Source of the DNA: Parietaria judaica
Lineage: Eukaryota; Streptophyta; Magnoliopsida; Rosales; Urticaceae
Direction of reading: 5' to 3'
Length of the DNA: 64,000 bases
Assembly (NCBI GenBank): GCA_954871525.1
Contig: OX940870.1
Span: forward strand, 6,913,501-6,977,500
The notes under the pieces: model-generated
The model's input: only the letters and a program-made list of their open reading frames with translations
The model's database searches: none
What the model was told of the DNA's origin: nothing
Translations under genes and position numbers: made by a program
In this document: positions 52,401 through 63,534 of the stretch, one piece after another
How the letters are laid out: each line of letters opens with the position of its first letter
Numbering within the stretch: position 1 is the first letter of the stretch

Positions 52401-55400
52401 GAGTTCATGCGATGACATATTATTACTCATTATCAATCACGTTTGAATTTAGAGAACTTTTGGAATAAATTTTAGTAAAAAGAAGGATGATTTTTTTTTC
52501 CTCATATATATATATATATATATATATAAAAGTAGTACCAAGTTAATTCTCTTAAGTTTTCTTGAATAATAAAATCTCATATACGGTCAATTTGATTAAT
52601 TGTATAGTCTCATACATACGTTGAGTCCCCGAGATCATTTCATTAATTAGCATTATGTTTATTCAATATATAGTGTGGAACTATACGGCAAGACCACGTC
52701 TTGCCCTATCGACTCAATGGGTTGTGATTGTCACATTATATGTTCGCACTCGATTTATTTAAACATGTTATTAGTTAACTGTGTAAATGATAATATGACG
52801 CCTTAAATGCGTTAAATTATTAAATTGTTAAGACCAATCGATAACGTTGTTATTCACAATCTCCTTTTATGGTATTATGCAATTCAAAAAAATATTTATT
52901 TATTTATTTAAACTAAAGTTAAGGTTGATACTTGATACCGACAAATGTTGTTGAAAATAGAAATTTCAAAAAGTTATTGTCTATCTAAATAGTATGACAA
53001 TTCCAAAAAAGGCTAAAATATAAAAATACAGAAGTCGGGTACATTATGTTATAAAGACCAATTCAATAGTATCACTACAATTATTTTATTTTGATGGATA
53101 ATGTAAAGCTATTTGGTGAAGGGTCCACTTTTAAATATTGCCACGTACATCCGTTGAAATAGTCATATGTGGCCCATCAGGTCTCTCTTATAATACATAA
53201 ACATTTTCATAAAAATTGATAGTTCATCAATTATCATATAATCCGAAACTTATATTAAGCATTTCCCTTCCCATAAGGAATCTCTTATCCTTCTAATCAA
53301 TATATAATTATAATTATAATTAGCAAACTATAATATATAAGTGTCCAAAATTAAATCTATAAATAATGAGTGAAGTACATGGTTTCTCGAGTTTGATTTG
53401 ATTAGTTTTCCAGGAACCAACCAATGCAAAAAACCTGCCAAGAGTCAACCCTCACAAACTGTCCCAAAAATTAGTATAATTAATTGGCGCATTCACTATA
53501 ACCGAGCAATGTTGTACATTTTAAAATAAATTTTTTTATTCAAAAAATATTTTTCCAATTTTTAATTTATCTCCAACGTGGCAATTTAACGTATAATAAT
53601 AAGCCATTTTGATCAATAGATATAAATTGATTATTAGTGAAGTAACTATACCATATTCATAACCATTGATAACATATCTCTCAAGCTTTTTCTACCAAAT
53701 ATAACTATTACATTAGGTACATATAATATCCTATATATACGCACGCGCATAAGTATACAAAGAGATCTTCCTATATAGTATATGCAATTTTTATTTAGTT
53801 AGTTACTATGGATAGTTGGCTTATACCAATTAATACAATCAATTATGCAATTATTTGTTCAATTTCTGCCTGAACATCTTACAGTTAGCATAGCACTTAC
53901 ACGTAAACACTAAAAGGTTATATTATATTATTTTATATTAATTAGTTTATTCATATATTAGAGTATACATGTGTGATGTGTCTATATCAAACAAGGAAGT
54001 TGGTGCAGTGTAGTAGTGATTAATAATTAGCTAGTGAATTAGTTATTGCTTGTTTTCTTGGAAGGTAGTAGTAGTAGTACGTATTAATTAATTAATCAAT
54101 TAATTAAATGCTTTGATTGGATTAATATTCGTAATTCCGTTGCTTTCTTGATAATAGAAGTGAATCTCTCCGGCGTCATTTCCCGCGTTCGTGAGTGATA
54201 GACAGCAAGAAATGCTTTTTAATTAAACGAATCAATATTCAATATTCAATGTTCGTGCATTAAATATTGCGCGGAATATTCATACAAAGGCTGACTCGGT
54301 CCACAAGTACGTACTATGCAACTTTTTAATATCTCTTTTTCTTTTTCTTTTTCTTTTTCTTTTTAAAGGCAACTAATTTTTAATATCTCTCAACAGTTAA
54401 TATATATTGGGTTTCTGATATTGAATCTAAATCCGATTCTAACTTTTGGATCTTAATTTTTAAGTACGATTTTTGAAATTAGATTATATATATTTTGATA
54501 AAAACCACATTTATTTACTAAGTATTACTAAAATTTATTATATACATAATATTACTTCTTTTTCATTTTTTACTAAATTTTAGTATATATATATGCTAAC
54601 TTAGTAACCAAAAATTAAATAAATAAAAAAATACTAGACTTTGTGCTGTAGTATAACACTTGGACATGTTTTCTTTAAATAAAAATCGTCATATTTTGTT
54701 GAATTAACACTTATATATTGTTCCTAATCCAATTTTCAATATTGGTTCTCGAAATCCATTATTCGGATTTTCGATTCGTTTATTCGAAAAGAAGAAGAAA
54801 AAAAACATGTGTTCACCTTATTGATGCACTGCCAGCTCTGAGTTTGTCGTGTTTAATCAGATTCTTAGGCAAAATAAATTTTTAAGGCCCGTCAAATCTA
54901 TAAAATTAATTTTTTTATGTTTAATTAAGTATACAATGATATATCTACGAAATTAGATTTCTAAAAATATAGGGCCCCGAAGCTGTAAATATACATACAA
55001 ACATTAAATTTCAAACAACTATAAATAAAAAAAGTGAAGACAAAATTAATATCTATAAATAAAGGTAAATAAAATTTAAAAAAAAAAAGTTAAAAAATCA
55101 AAAGATTATTCGAAGATCCAATGTCTTAATATCTCAAAGACCTTATTTCATGAATCCGGGTCTTATTATATTGTGTTTAATCAAGTCTTCAATAACCATA
55201 TTTTAGTTTCAACTATTTGGTTTTCCGTTTTTTTTACACTTCCAATGAAAATTATTGATATATAGCTCGGCAATGATATCCTACGAAAATAGAAGCATGA
55301 AGAAACTAGAAGAAAAAAAAACAAGAGAAATTAAAGAAGCATGATGGCCACACGTGCAAGACTATGATCTGTAAATGAGTACAGCTCAACTGCCGATATG

Positions 55401-56260
55401 ATCTTTGATTTTTGGGACATCAAGATACTGCAATTAGTGTTACATATCTATCTACCTATAAATATATATAATTGACCATGCATGCATGGTTTAATTAGAG
55501 AGAGAAAAACAGTCATGTGATACTGATGGTATATGTATGTACATATATACATTATGTTTAATACAGATACTAATCAATTATTCATCCAAAAAGCAAATAT
55601 CAGTGGAATTATTTTGGTAGAGGTAAGTGGTAACCATCATGATGAGCTGCCACAAAATGAACCAGCAAAACGCGCTTTTGCTCAGCACGTACTTAATTAG
55701 ATTGCTAACCCTAATACACACACACAAATATATATTTATATCATATGTAATGTATGATCAAAACGTCATTACCTGCTTTATATCTCTATGATATAATATA
55801 TTCCTAAATAAGATGGGACAATTATATATTATACATAGTTATTTGTTAATTTGTTTATTTGAGATTAGAGACATTATCCAGAGAATTTACGTGTCATATT
55901 GCATGCTTGGACCTTTTCTAGCTACTTATTTTTATTTAAATTTAGTGTCAATTTCAATCCTCCTTTGACAAGGAAAGCCTACTCAGAAGCATTAATTTTA
56001 TATTCTAAGAAGATTGTTGATTTTAGTACTCCACTGCAAACAAAAATAAATAATTACAACAATTATTAGTAAGTTAATTATCATATAACTTTCATCTAAT
56101 CTAATTTGACTAAAGATCATATTGTGAATTTATTTAAAATTAGAATATATTTTAAAAGCCTTCTAGAAATTAAGTAAGAATTTATTTACTTTACATGAAC
56201 TATTATTCTCTTTTATAATATGCATTAGCCTAAGGAAGATTATTTATAGTATATTGCTTG
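49441..56260. other. Long AT-rich intergenic stretch
   Basis: No gene recognised over almost 7 kb. It holds (AT)n at about 52504-52528, a (CTTTTT)n run at about 54328-54365, and a patch at about 54830-54985 (GCCAGCTCTGAGTTTG to TATAGGGCCCCGAAGC) that looks like a worn short transposon. Open frames at 51337-51675 and 51643-52149 carry no recognised domain; the 51400-51900 segment is somewhat GC-richer and could be a decayed sequence. Confidence 0.45.
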
Positions 56261-56266
56261 GGTAAA

Positions 56267-56612
56267 CTGCGGTACATGTACTCAATGTTTTACCAGTTAT
56301 GATCTATGTGCCTAGTATTTATTTTTAATGGCTAATGTACCCAAACTCGCCTCCGTTAGATACTTTCGTGCGCCCCATCATGTGACCGTCAACCCACGCC
56401 ATGTATTTGTCACCTAAGTTGTCATGTCACCCAAAATTAAGTGCGGCCAATGTACCCCATGTTTTACGGACTGTGATTTATGTGCCCAATATTTATTTTT
56501 GCCGACTAATGTACCCAAACTTGCTTCTGATCGATATTTTTGTGCACTCCGTCATAAGATTTTCAACCCACGCCACGTATTTGCCACCTGAGTTGCCGTG
56601 TCACCCAAAATT
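56267..56612 (+). repeat. Degenerate direct repeat, two copies of about 175 bp
   Basis: Copies at about 56267-56436 and 56445-56612 share, in order, a CCATGTTTTAC-like block, TTTATGTGCCCA, GCTAATGTACCCAAACT, CAACCCACGCCA and TTGTCACC..AGTTG..TGTCACCC blocks. Many substitutions separate them, so the duplication is old. Confidence 0.8.
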
Positions 56613-59600
56613 TCTCCCTGAAATATTTAATTCCATATACATTAATTTATCATTTTTATTCATACACCGCAATATGATACTCGCATATATCCCTCGAACA
56701 AATATATAATATGATTATTTAAGCCACTATTTCAACTATTGTCCAACAAAGCCCAATATTAAATCAAGAGTTAAACATAGAAAATTAAATGATTTGTATC
56801 CACCATAAAAAAACTAAGTAAATATTACTATAGGCTCGAGATGTAACAAGATATTATATATACATACAATGGCATGCATACTCACAATTATATGGCTATG
56901 TTTTGGCAAAGGAACGACATCGATAATAATTGGTCCGTTGTCACATGGGCTTGTAGTAGCAAGTTTTAGAATGGACATGTGTCTCTTTACAAGACTGAAG
57001 TCCTTCCAGGGGTACAATTGAGAAACCAAAGTTGGAAGCAAGGACCAAGTTGTTCCCTAACCCTAATTATAACCCTAGCTAGCCACAGAAACACTCCATT
57101 TTAGCCTCTCTCTTTTTGACAAACCAACGTGGTTGCCATGTTAGGGCATGCACGATATTGCTCACGACTCACGAGTACATGCATTCAAAAGCTCCCACAA
57201 TTCCAGACCAAACTTAATTCAAGAGTTAAACATAGAAAATTAGGAGCGGTCTATTTCATTTGTTTATTTTCATCTCCACTATTTCTTGTTTTTCTTTAAT
57301 ATAAGCTTAATTACGACATAAATACTTATATTAATTGTGATTTTTTTTATTTGTAGGGCTTCGCCTATTTTTATCACATATTACAATATTACAAGCTATG
57401 CGATTTTTGTTATTTATGTGCTTGAAAAAAATCAATACTTTATTTAAAAAAATACTATTAAAAAGAATTAAATAATTTATTTAAAAAATACTATTAAAAA
57501 TTTACGTAAGGCTTCGCCTAATTAAAATCCTAGCTCCGCCACTGCTGATCAATATCTTACTATATTTTTGTTTTGTAGCTTCCTCGATTGTGTCATGAAA
57601 GTGTTAATATATATATAATTCCGAAAAAAATAATATATATATGCCAGATTTGTATGATACAAACTTTTGAGATATTTTTCTTTTTCTTGATGCTTCGATA
57701 ACGAATATATATAAACTTTGGTGTTTTTCTTTTTCTTGTTTTTCTTTTTTTCATCGGGTCATGGATGAGAATAAAGAATAAATGTACGTATAGTCACTAT
57801 CGGTTATACTTACAGGGAGTTTTGAAGCTTGGAGATCACAATTAACTTAAGCGACGACTTCTATATAAGGAATAAAGTTTTATAGCCATATATATACAAT
57901 ACATAACGTGAATGGAATTTCGAACGATCAACAAAATGATAATCACACACTTGTACAATAAGACTCATGCATAGCTCGTTCTTTTTGACCAACTCTCATT
58001 GTTGCGTGTGAAGAATAATATATAAAGCACATGGAGTATAATACCATTTTAATAAGTAACGATCAAGTATTTATAATTTTGATATCTATATTTGTTTGTA
58101 TATATAGATAACAACGACATGCATATCCATAAATATGAATAAAAAATCGCATGCACGTAAAAACAAAGTTGCTAGCTACACATGCATTATGATATATCAA
58201 CTTTCTATCATAGCCATATATTTATTTCTGATATTATTATCCATTTGTACCAAATAATGACGATGCACATACACGTCTAAGAGGGACCGGATGTTGTGTG
58301 AGTGTGGATATACTGCAATATGTTTCGATTATTATGCTTATAATGTTCAAACATTGGCCAAAATTCCAGGAGATTAAACAATTCTGAGCTACTACTTTTG
58401 ACGGCAAAAGTGGTCTGCTTTTCAAATTATGTTTGTCCGTGAAAAGCCCTAATTGTATGAGCGCTCACTTTTGGACCTCAAATTTTGGTGCAATGAGCTA
58501 TTCCTCGAGATTTTTGTTTTTAGAAAAATCAAACCATACATAATCTATAAAGTTACTACATTTCCAAGTGACTTAGCTCACCACCAAATCAAAGAGCTCC
58601 ACGTTGCACCGCCCAAGAGTTGAGAAACTGGGCAAAGCGAGAAGGATATTTCAAGAAAGTTTTATCGCTTCGTTTTTGTGATGAGTCAGAATCTGGTAAA
58701 TACTGTAACGAGAATTCACTGTTTAATTGGTTGAGACATGAGATGGTCAAATATACTCAATTATTGTACTCTATGTTGGTTTGAAGAAAGAATAATTCTC
58801 GTGATTCTTGTAAAAAAAATTCTCCTGAACTATTGCGAAAAATGTGTAAATATATATCAATGACTTAGACGTTTGAAATCTTGAAATCCAAATTTTCATT
58901 CAAATATCATTATATTTCCATTTGAACAATGTTGATGAGGCACGTACGTGCACTGTTACGTGGTGGAGATGATAATTTTTCATGAATTTATTTCTCACTT
59001 AATAATGGAATTTTGCTTTTTTTTTTTTTTTTTTTTTTCAGGGATCCTCACGCTAATTTACTTAGGTTACAAGTGTGGTAAGACTATATTGACTGCATCT
59101 TTTGGTGTAATTGGTTATTCCTTACCTCATGACTAAATTGGTATTGTTAGGCGGTAAAAATCGTAACAAGTATGCTAAAAGTTATTCCAGTTAATAACAT
59201 TAAAACAGATCACGTCGTATAATTATTTTTAGTTTTTTTATTAAGATATTAAAAACTAAACAGATAATATTCTTTTTCTCTTTACTTTTATATTGTTGTT
59301 TTATACATTAATTTAACAAATCTTAGTATAAAGATTAAAGTAAACATGTAACACTGAACTCGTGTTAAATACTAGTATGTATCAAATTTATATGATTAAT
59401 TTTGTGTACTAAGTTGTTTAACTTGTTGAATTGATAATACTACTACAAACAAGTTGTTAATGCAGTTTTTGTCTTAACTTAAATAGCGGCCCAATAGTCA
59501 ACTTCGGGCAAAGCCCAATGACCATATAACGGACACAAAGGGCTTGGATACTCTTTCTTTCGCCTTTGATGGATCGGGAGTGGTTTCCGAGGTGTTAGCC

Positions 59601-59908
59601 TCAATCTTCATGCCTTAGAAGAAAGGAAAAAACGTGAACTTTAGAAGAGGGCAGAGGTGGGACCTACGTCGCTCGCTCTGACGCTCAACATTAGTTTGAG
59701 AGATTTATTTGATGTCAAGAATTTTGAAGGTAGACAAAGATTTTGTGGTATTCGAAAGCTTAGCGAAATGTGGTGTGAGCTCTTGTATTTGTAGAGAGCG
59801 AGTGGAATGCCTTGCGCGACCCTTAGGACACATTTTTCCTTCTAAGGGTCGCCGCTAACGCTAATTAGGGGTCGTTAAGGTATTTTTTTTAAAATGTTTT
59901 TAGGGGTT
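56613..59908. other. Intergenic DNA with a MITE end
   Basis: No gene recognised. At 57520-57541 the sequence CCTAGCTCCGCCACTG matches the common hAT-type MITE end CAGTGGCGGAGCTAGG; with GGCTTCGCCTA occurring twice upstream (57357 and 57510) a worn element of about 190 bp is likely. A poly-T run lies at about 59017-59038. From about 59480 to the Copia element the DNA becomes GC-richer, with short GGGTCG/CGACCC motifs that continue at 62515-62690. Confidence 0.45.
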
Positions 59909-59913
59909 GCGGC

Positions 59914-60283
59914 TGTTGGTGCAGAAACGAGCGAGAGGGGAGTATTGAACACACACACCACCGAGCACTCGCTCACGTAAACATAAACACGAGATATTTT
60001 GAGAGAGAGTCGATTTTTGGTGCTGCGTTAAATGTAGCAGTCCTTTTGATGTATTATTTATAGATATTACACTGATAAAAACAACAAAGAAAAAGTGGAG
60101 ATCGTGGGCTATTTTCTCGGCCACTCCAACGATCATAATCCCACTCATTCAACCTAACCATATCTCTCCTAAATACTAGGGAATAACAAGACGTGCTCAA
60201 CCTCAACTATTTATTTTTAAAATAAATAAATGTAACTAATGCCTAATGCATAAGCCATGCAAACGAACATGATTAAACCAACA
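59914..60283 (-). repeat. 3' LTR of the Copia element (370 bp)
   Basis: Starts TGTTGG and ends CCAACA. Compared with the other LTR it holds an extra segment of about 51 bp, containing CGAGCACTCGCTCACG, near one end. Confidence 0.93.
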
Positions 60284-60300
60284 AATCACCCCCTTAATCA
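60284..60300 (-). other. Polypurine tract candidate
   Basis: On the minus strand TTAAGGGGGTGATT directly precedes the 3' LTR, the expected place for plus-strand priming. Confidence 0.6.
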
Positions 60301-60328
60301 CGTTCCACCGCATCGGTTTGCTTGACGT

Positions 60329-62129
60329 CTACTGCTGGCCGGTGTCGAGTTGCCGCACTCCGTCCGCCACTTGCACGTGCACCTCCATCTTGTCGTTCAC
60401 GTACACCGTGTGGGGCGCGTCGTCGGTAGTCTCGGCCAACGTACAGATTTGGGCCACGAGCAGCGCCGGCTCGTCGTCTTCTTCCGTCTCGGCGCGTGCT
60501 AGATTCGCTTGCTCGTATCGTTCCCGATCGCGCTTCGCCTTGCGACACTCCTTGGCCCAATGGCCGGGGATACCACAATACTAACAATTTCCCTTTTTAC
60601 GTTCGTCGTAGCCACCGCCGTTTGACGACCATTTCGGTTTGTTCTTCTTGTCGCTGCCGTCGAAAGATCGCTGCCCACGCTCGCGTTGTTGTTGCCGGGC
60701 CAGCCATTCTTCTTCCGTGAGGAGTAAGCGTGCACCAAAACGCTCGGTTTCATCAAGTTCGCCGCGCTCCTCTACCACTAGGAGTCGGCCCGTGAGCTCT
60801 TTGATTGATAAAGATTTGAGATCCACGAGCGACTCGATCGCCGTAGCCATTTGCTTGTATGCGCGCGGTACACTCCGAAGAAATTTGAGCACCGCCTTGT
60901 GCTCGGTCACCGGATCGCCCAACACCTCGAGGTCGTTGACGATCGCCATGAGTCGAATGCCGAATGACTCCACCCCCTCGCCGTCTTTGAACGCGAGGTT
61001 CTCGAATTCTGTCCGCCATGTTTGCGCCTTGGCATCTCGGACTAGGGGTGAAACCGGGTCGGGTACCCGGTTTTTTTGAAGTACCCGGTACCCGGACCCG
61101 GTTTCCAGGTAGTTGAAATTTACTACCCGGTACCCGGTACCCGAAATCCGGGTACCCGAATTCCAGGTACCCGAATTTCCGGGTAGTTAAAAATTGGTAC
61201 CCGGTTTTAGTACCCGGTACCCGGTTTGGAAACCAAGTTCGGATTTTCAACCGGATCCGGGTTTTTACCCGGATCCGTTTTTTTTTTAATAGAAATACGA
61301 AACTATCTCAAAATAAACATTACACGTGTCTCGTACATAAAAAAAACATGCATCCATTGTCTAAAATTTAAAATGCATTAAAAAAACATATGATAAAGCA
61401 CTTCGAGTTCTTCCGGCTTTCCATCATAATTTCACCGTCCGCGCATCAAAAATCAAAAAAATATTTTAATGAAACCCTAAAATGAGAAATGAAAATGAGA
61501 GATGAGTGTCGAGCCCTAACCCTAAATTATTTTTTTTTAAAATTAAAAATTAAATAAACCGGGTATTAAACCGGGTACCGGGTACCCGATTTTTAAGATT
61601 TCACTACCCGGTACCCGAACCCGGTTTTAAACCGGGTACCGGGTACCCGGATCGGAGTTCCGGATTCGGATTCGGATTCGGGTTTTAAATTCGGATACGG
61701 ATTCGGATTCGGGTTTTTACCCGGTTTTCGGGTTTTATTTGCACCCCTATCTCGGACACGCTCGACGCCGACACGCATTATTTTTAACGTGTCCCATGCT
61801 TCTTTGGCTGTCTCCTTGATGCCAATGGTTCGGATAAGTTCCGGCGGCACTGCCCGGAGCAGTATCGACATTGCCCGTCGATCTTCGCGGCGATCTCCGG
61901 GGCCGTCCTCGATGACATCCCACAAGCCTTGCGCTTGCAGTTGGACCTTCATCAGGATCACCCAATCTGCGTAATTTGTACGCGTGAGGAACGGAAAGTG
62001 CGCTGCACCGTCGCTCTCTCTGACGACCCGCTCAACGATGCGCAGTTCGTCACTGCCACCGCCGCTAAGCCGTGCCTTTGGAGGAGACGAAGACGCCTCC
62101 TCAAATACTCTTTTTCCTCGTCCTGACAT
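60329..62129 (-). pseudogene. Copia-type Gag, interrupted by a hAT insertion and a nonsense codon
   Basis: The frame starts with the ATG at 62129 (MSGRGKRVFEE), shows the Gag N-terminal block NYADWVILMKVQLQAQGLWD and the KEAWDTLK block typical of plant Copia Gag, and is broken at 61749 by the hAT element. It resumes at 61042 through MATAIESLVDLKSLS and reaches a CCHC zinc knuckle at about 60546-60589 (spacing C-x2-C-x4-H-x4-C, with GIPGHWAKEC). A TAG at 60581-60583 falls at the first variable position of that knuckle. The frame then continues to a stop at 60329, ending soon after an LDTG tetrapeptide that may be the start of the aspartic protease. The rest of pol is deleted. Confidence 0.88.
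61043..61749. mobile_element. hAT-type non-autonomous element (707 bp) nested in the Copia gag
   Basis: Ends are TAGGGGTGAAA and the inverse of TAGGGGTGCAAA, flanked by a perfect 8-bp duplication TCTCGGAC (61035-61042 and 61750-61757). Both flanks of the element are filled with short self-complementary units of the form GGGTACCCGG and a CGGATTCGGATT-type run, around an AT-rich core. No transposase frame is present. Open frames crossing it are chance products of the repeats. Confidence 0.95.
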
Positions 62130-62181
62130 TGCCGAAGCGGATCGAACACCGACCGGCTACAGAGGCTGGATCGAACACCAC

Positions 62182-62193
62182 GCTCTGATACCA
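62182..62193 (-). other. Primer-binding site (initiator tRNA-Met)
   Basis: The minus strand reads TGGTATCAGAGC, the standard plant Copia/TRIM primer site, separated by two bases from the 5' LTR end. Confidence 0.93.
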
Positions 62194-62195
62194 CT

Positions 62196-62514
62196 TGTTG
62201 GTACAGAAACGAGCGAGAGAGGAGTATTGAACACACACACCGACTTTTGGTGCTGCGTTAAATGTAGCAGCTCTTTTGATGTATTATTTATAGATATTAC
62301 ACTGATAAAAACAACAAAGAAAAAGTGGAGATCGTGGGCTATTTTCTCGGCCACTCCAACGATCATAATCCCACTCATTCAACCTAACCATATCTCTCCT
62401 AAATACTAGGGAATAACAAGACGTGCTCAACCTCAACTATTTATTTTTAAAATAAATAAATGTAAACTAATGCCTAATGCATGAGCCATGCAAACGAACG
62501 TGATTAAACCAACA
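62196..62514 (-). repeat. 5' LTR of the Copia element (319 bp)
   Basis: Direct copy of 59914-60283 lacking about 51 bp near one end; same TG...CA termini. Confidence 0.93.
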
Positions 62515-62519
62515 GCGGC

Positions 62520-63093
62520 GACCCCCAAAGCTACGCTTAAGCCATTAAGGAGTCGCAATGACTACTAATTAAGCAAAGCAGCGGCCCCTAAAGGCATATG
62601 TTTTGTTTTTCTAAATTTATGTCTTATTCCCTATTGGTCTCAACGACCCTAATTAAGGGTCCTAGTGACCCCCAAAGACATGTTTTCGGGTTGAATTCGG
62701 TGGTGGTATTCACGGGTCCGGATCCTTCTGACACTTATTGGACGGGGTCCCATTGACCTTTCTAGGGCGGACCTGAATTGTCTTTGTGGGACTTTGGGGT
62801 ATTGGGCCTTCTGGATTGCGTTTTTTGGACCAGACCGTCATTTTTCCAGAGCCAAAAGTTACATATAACATTATCCCCTAGTTTCTTGATAAATTAAATT
62901 TGACGAGAAACTCTATTTACCCTTGGACGATTTACTTCTTTGAGATTAAAATTGCCAAAAACAATCATATTTTTTATTGGGCAATTTTATTTGTCGGAAA
63001 AATATAATCTTTTTATTCTCTTGCGGCCTTCATTTGTCGCGTCATAAATTTTTTTATTTCAAGACAACTTTTCGATTCACTTTAGGAGGTAAG
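62520..63093. other. Repeat-derived intergenic DNA between two retroelements
   Basis: Up to about 62690 the sequence is studded with CGACCC, GGGTCC and CCTAATTA motifs, including the near-palindrome CGACCCTAATTAAGGGTCC, and resembles the DNA at 59830-59913 on the other side of the Copia element. A stretch around 62870-62900 (AACATTATCCCCTAG) is followed by AT-rich DNA. No gene recognised. Confidence 0.4.
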
Positions 63094-63382
63094 TGTAACG
63101 CCCCGGCTGCTCAATCGAATCGACGACTGTCCCCACAGACCAACACGAGTCTTTCCGGCGTGCTTTGTCCTCACTCGCACGCTTCCCGAGAAACTTCCCA
63201 GGAGGTCACCCATCCTAGTACTACTCCAAGTCAAGCACGCTTAACTTTGGAGTAGTACTAGGATGGGTGACCTCCTGGGAAGTTTCTCGGGAAGCGTGCG
63301 AGTGAGGACAAAGCACGCCGGAAAGACTCGTGTTGGTCTGTGGGGACAGTCGTCGATTCGATTGAGCAGCCGGGGCGTTACA
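63094..63382. repeat. Perfect inverted repeat, two 134-bp arms with 21-bp loop
   Basis: Arms 63094-63227 and 63249-63382 are head-to-head copies of the LTR 3' part. The loop (63228-63248) is the reverse complement of the 5S box-A region, so only the minus-strand copy has a contiguous 5S promoter. Confidence 0.9.
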
Positions 63383-63384
63383 AA

Positions 63385-63396
63385 TGGTATCAGAGC
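63385..63396 (+). other. Primer-binding site of the Cassandra element
   Basis: TGGTATCAGAGC, complementary to the initiator tRNA-Met 3' end, two bases after the LTR. Confidence 0.9.
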
Positions 63397-63534
63397 CGAG
63401 CCCAGCCGGAAGTGTGGCCGACGAGGACGTCGGGCCCCCATTAGGTGGGGTGATTGTGACAGTCACTAATCCCGTGAGCCATGAGGGCAAGACCGGGTAA
63501 GCTGTGCAATCCCACATCGCCTGGGCAAGGGGAT

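Larger units (their letters stand above)
59914..62514 (-). mobile_element. Non-autonomous Copia-type LTR retrotransposon, gag only
   Basis: Two direct LTRs (59914-60283 and 62196-62514) begin TGTTGG and end CCAACA, and a perfect 5-bp duplication GCGGC (59909-59913 and 62515-62519) flanks the element. Coding runs on the minus strand. A primer-binding site matching initiator tRNA-Met (TGGTATCAGAGC) lies two bases inside the 5' LTR, and a G-rich polypurine stretch adjoins the 3' LTR. Only gag is present, with no integrase, reverse transcriptase or RNase H. The LTRs differ by few substitutions plus one 51-bp indel, so insertion is fairly recent. A hAT element later inserted in gag. Confidence 0.93.

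Noticed and set aside
60294..60720. Several frames opposite or out of phase with Copia gag
   Set aside because: The in-phase minus-strand frame carries the Gag and zinc-knuckle motifs; the others have none.
60753..61250. Minus-strand frame rich in RVPGT-like repeats crossing the gag/hAT border
   Set aside because: It translates the palindromic repeats of the nested hAT element out of phase with gag.
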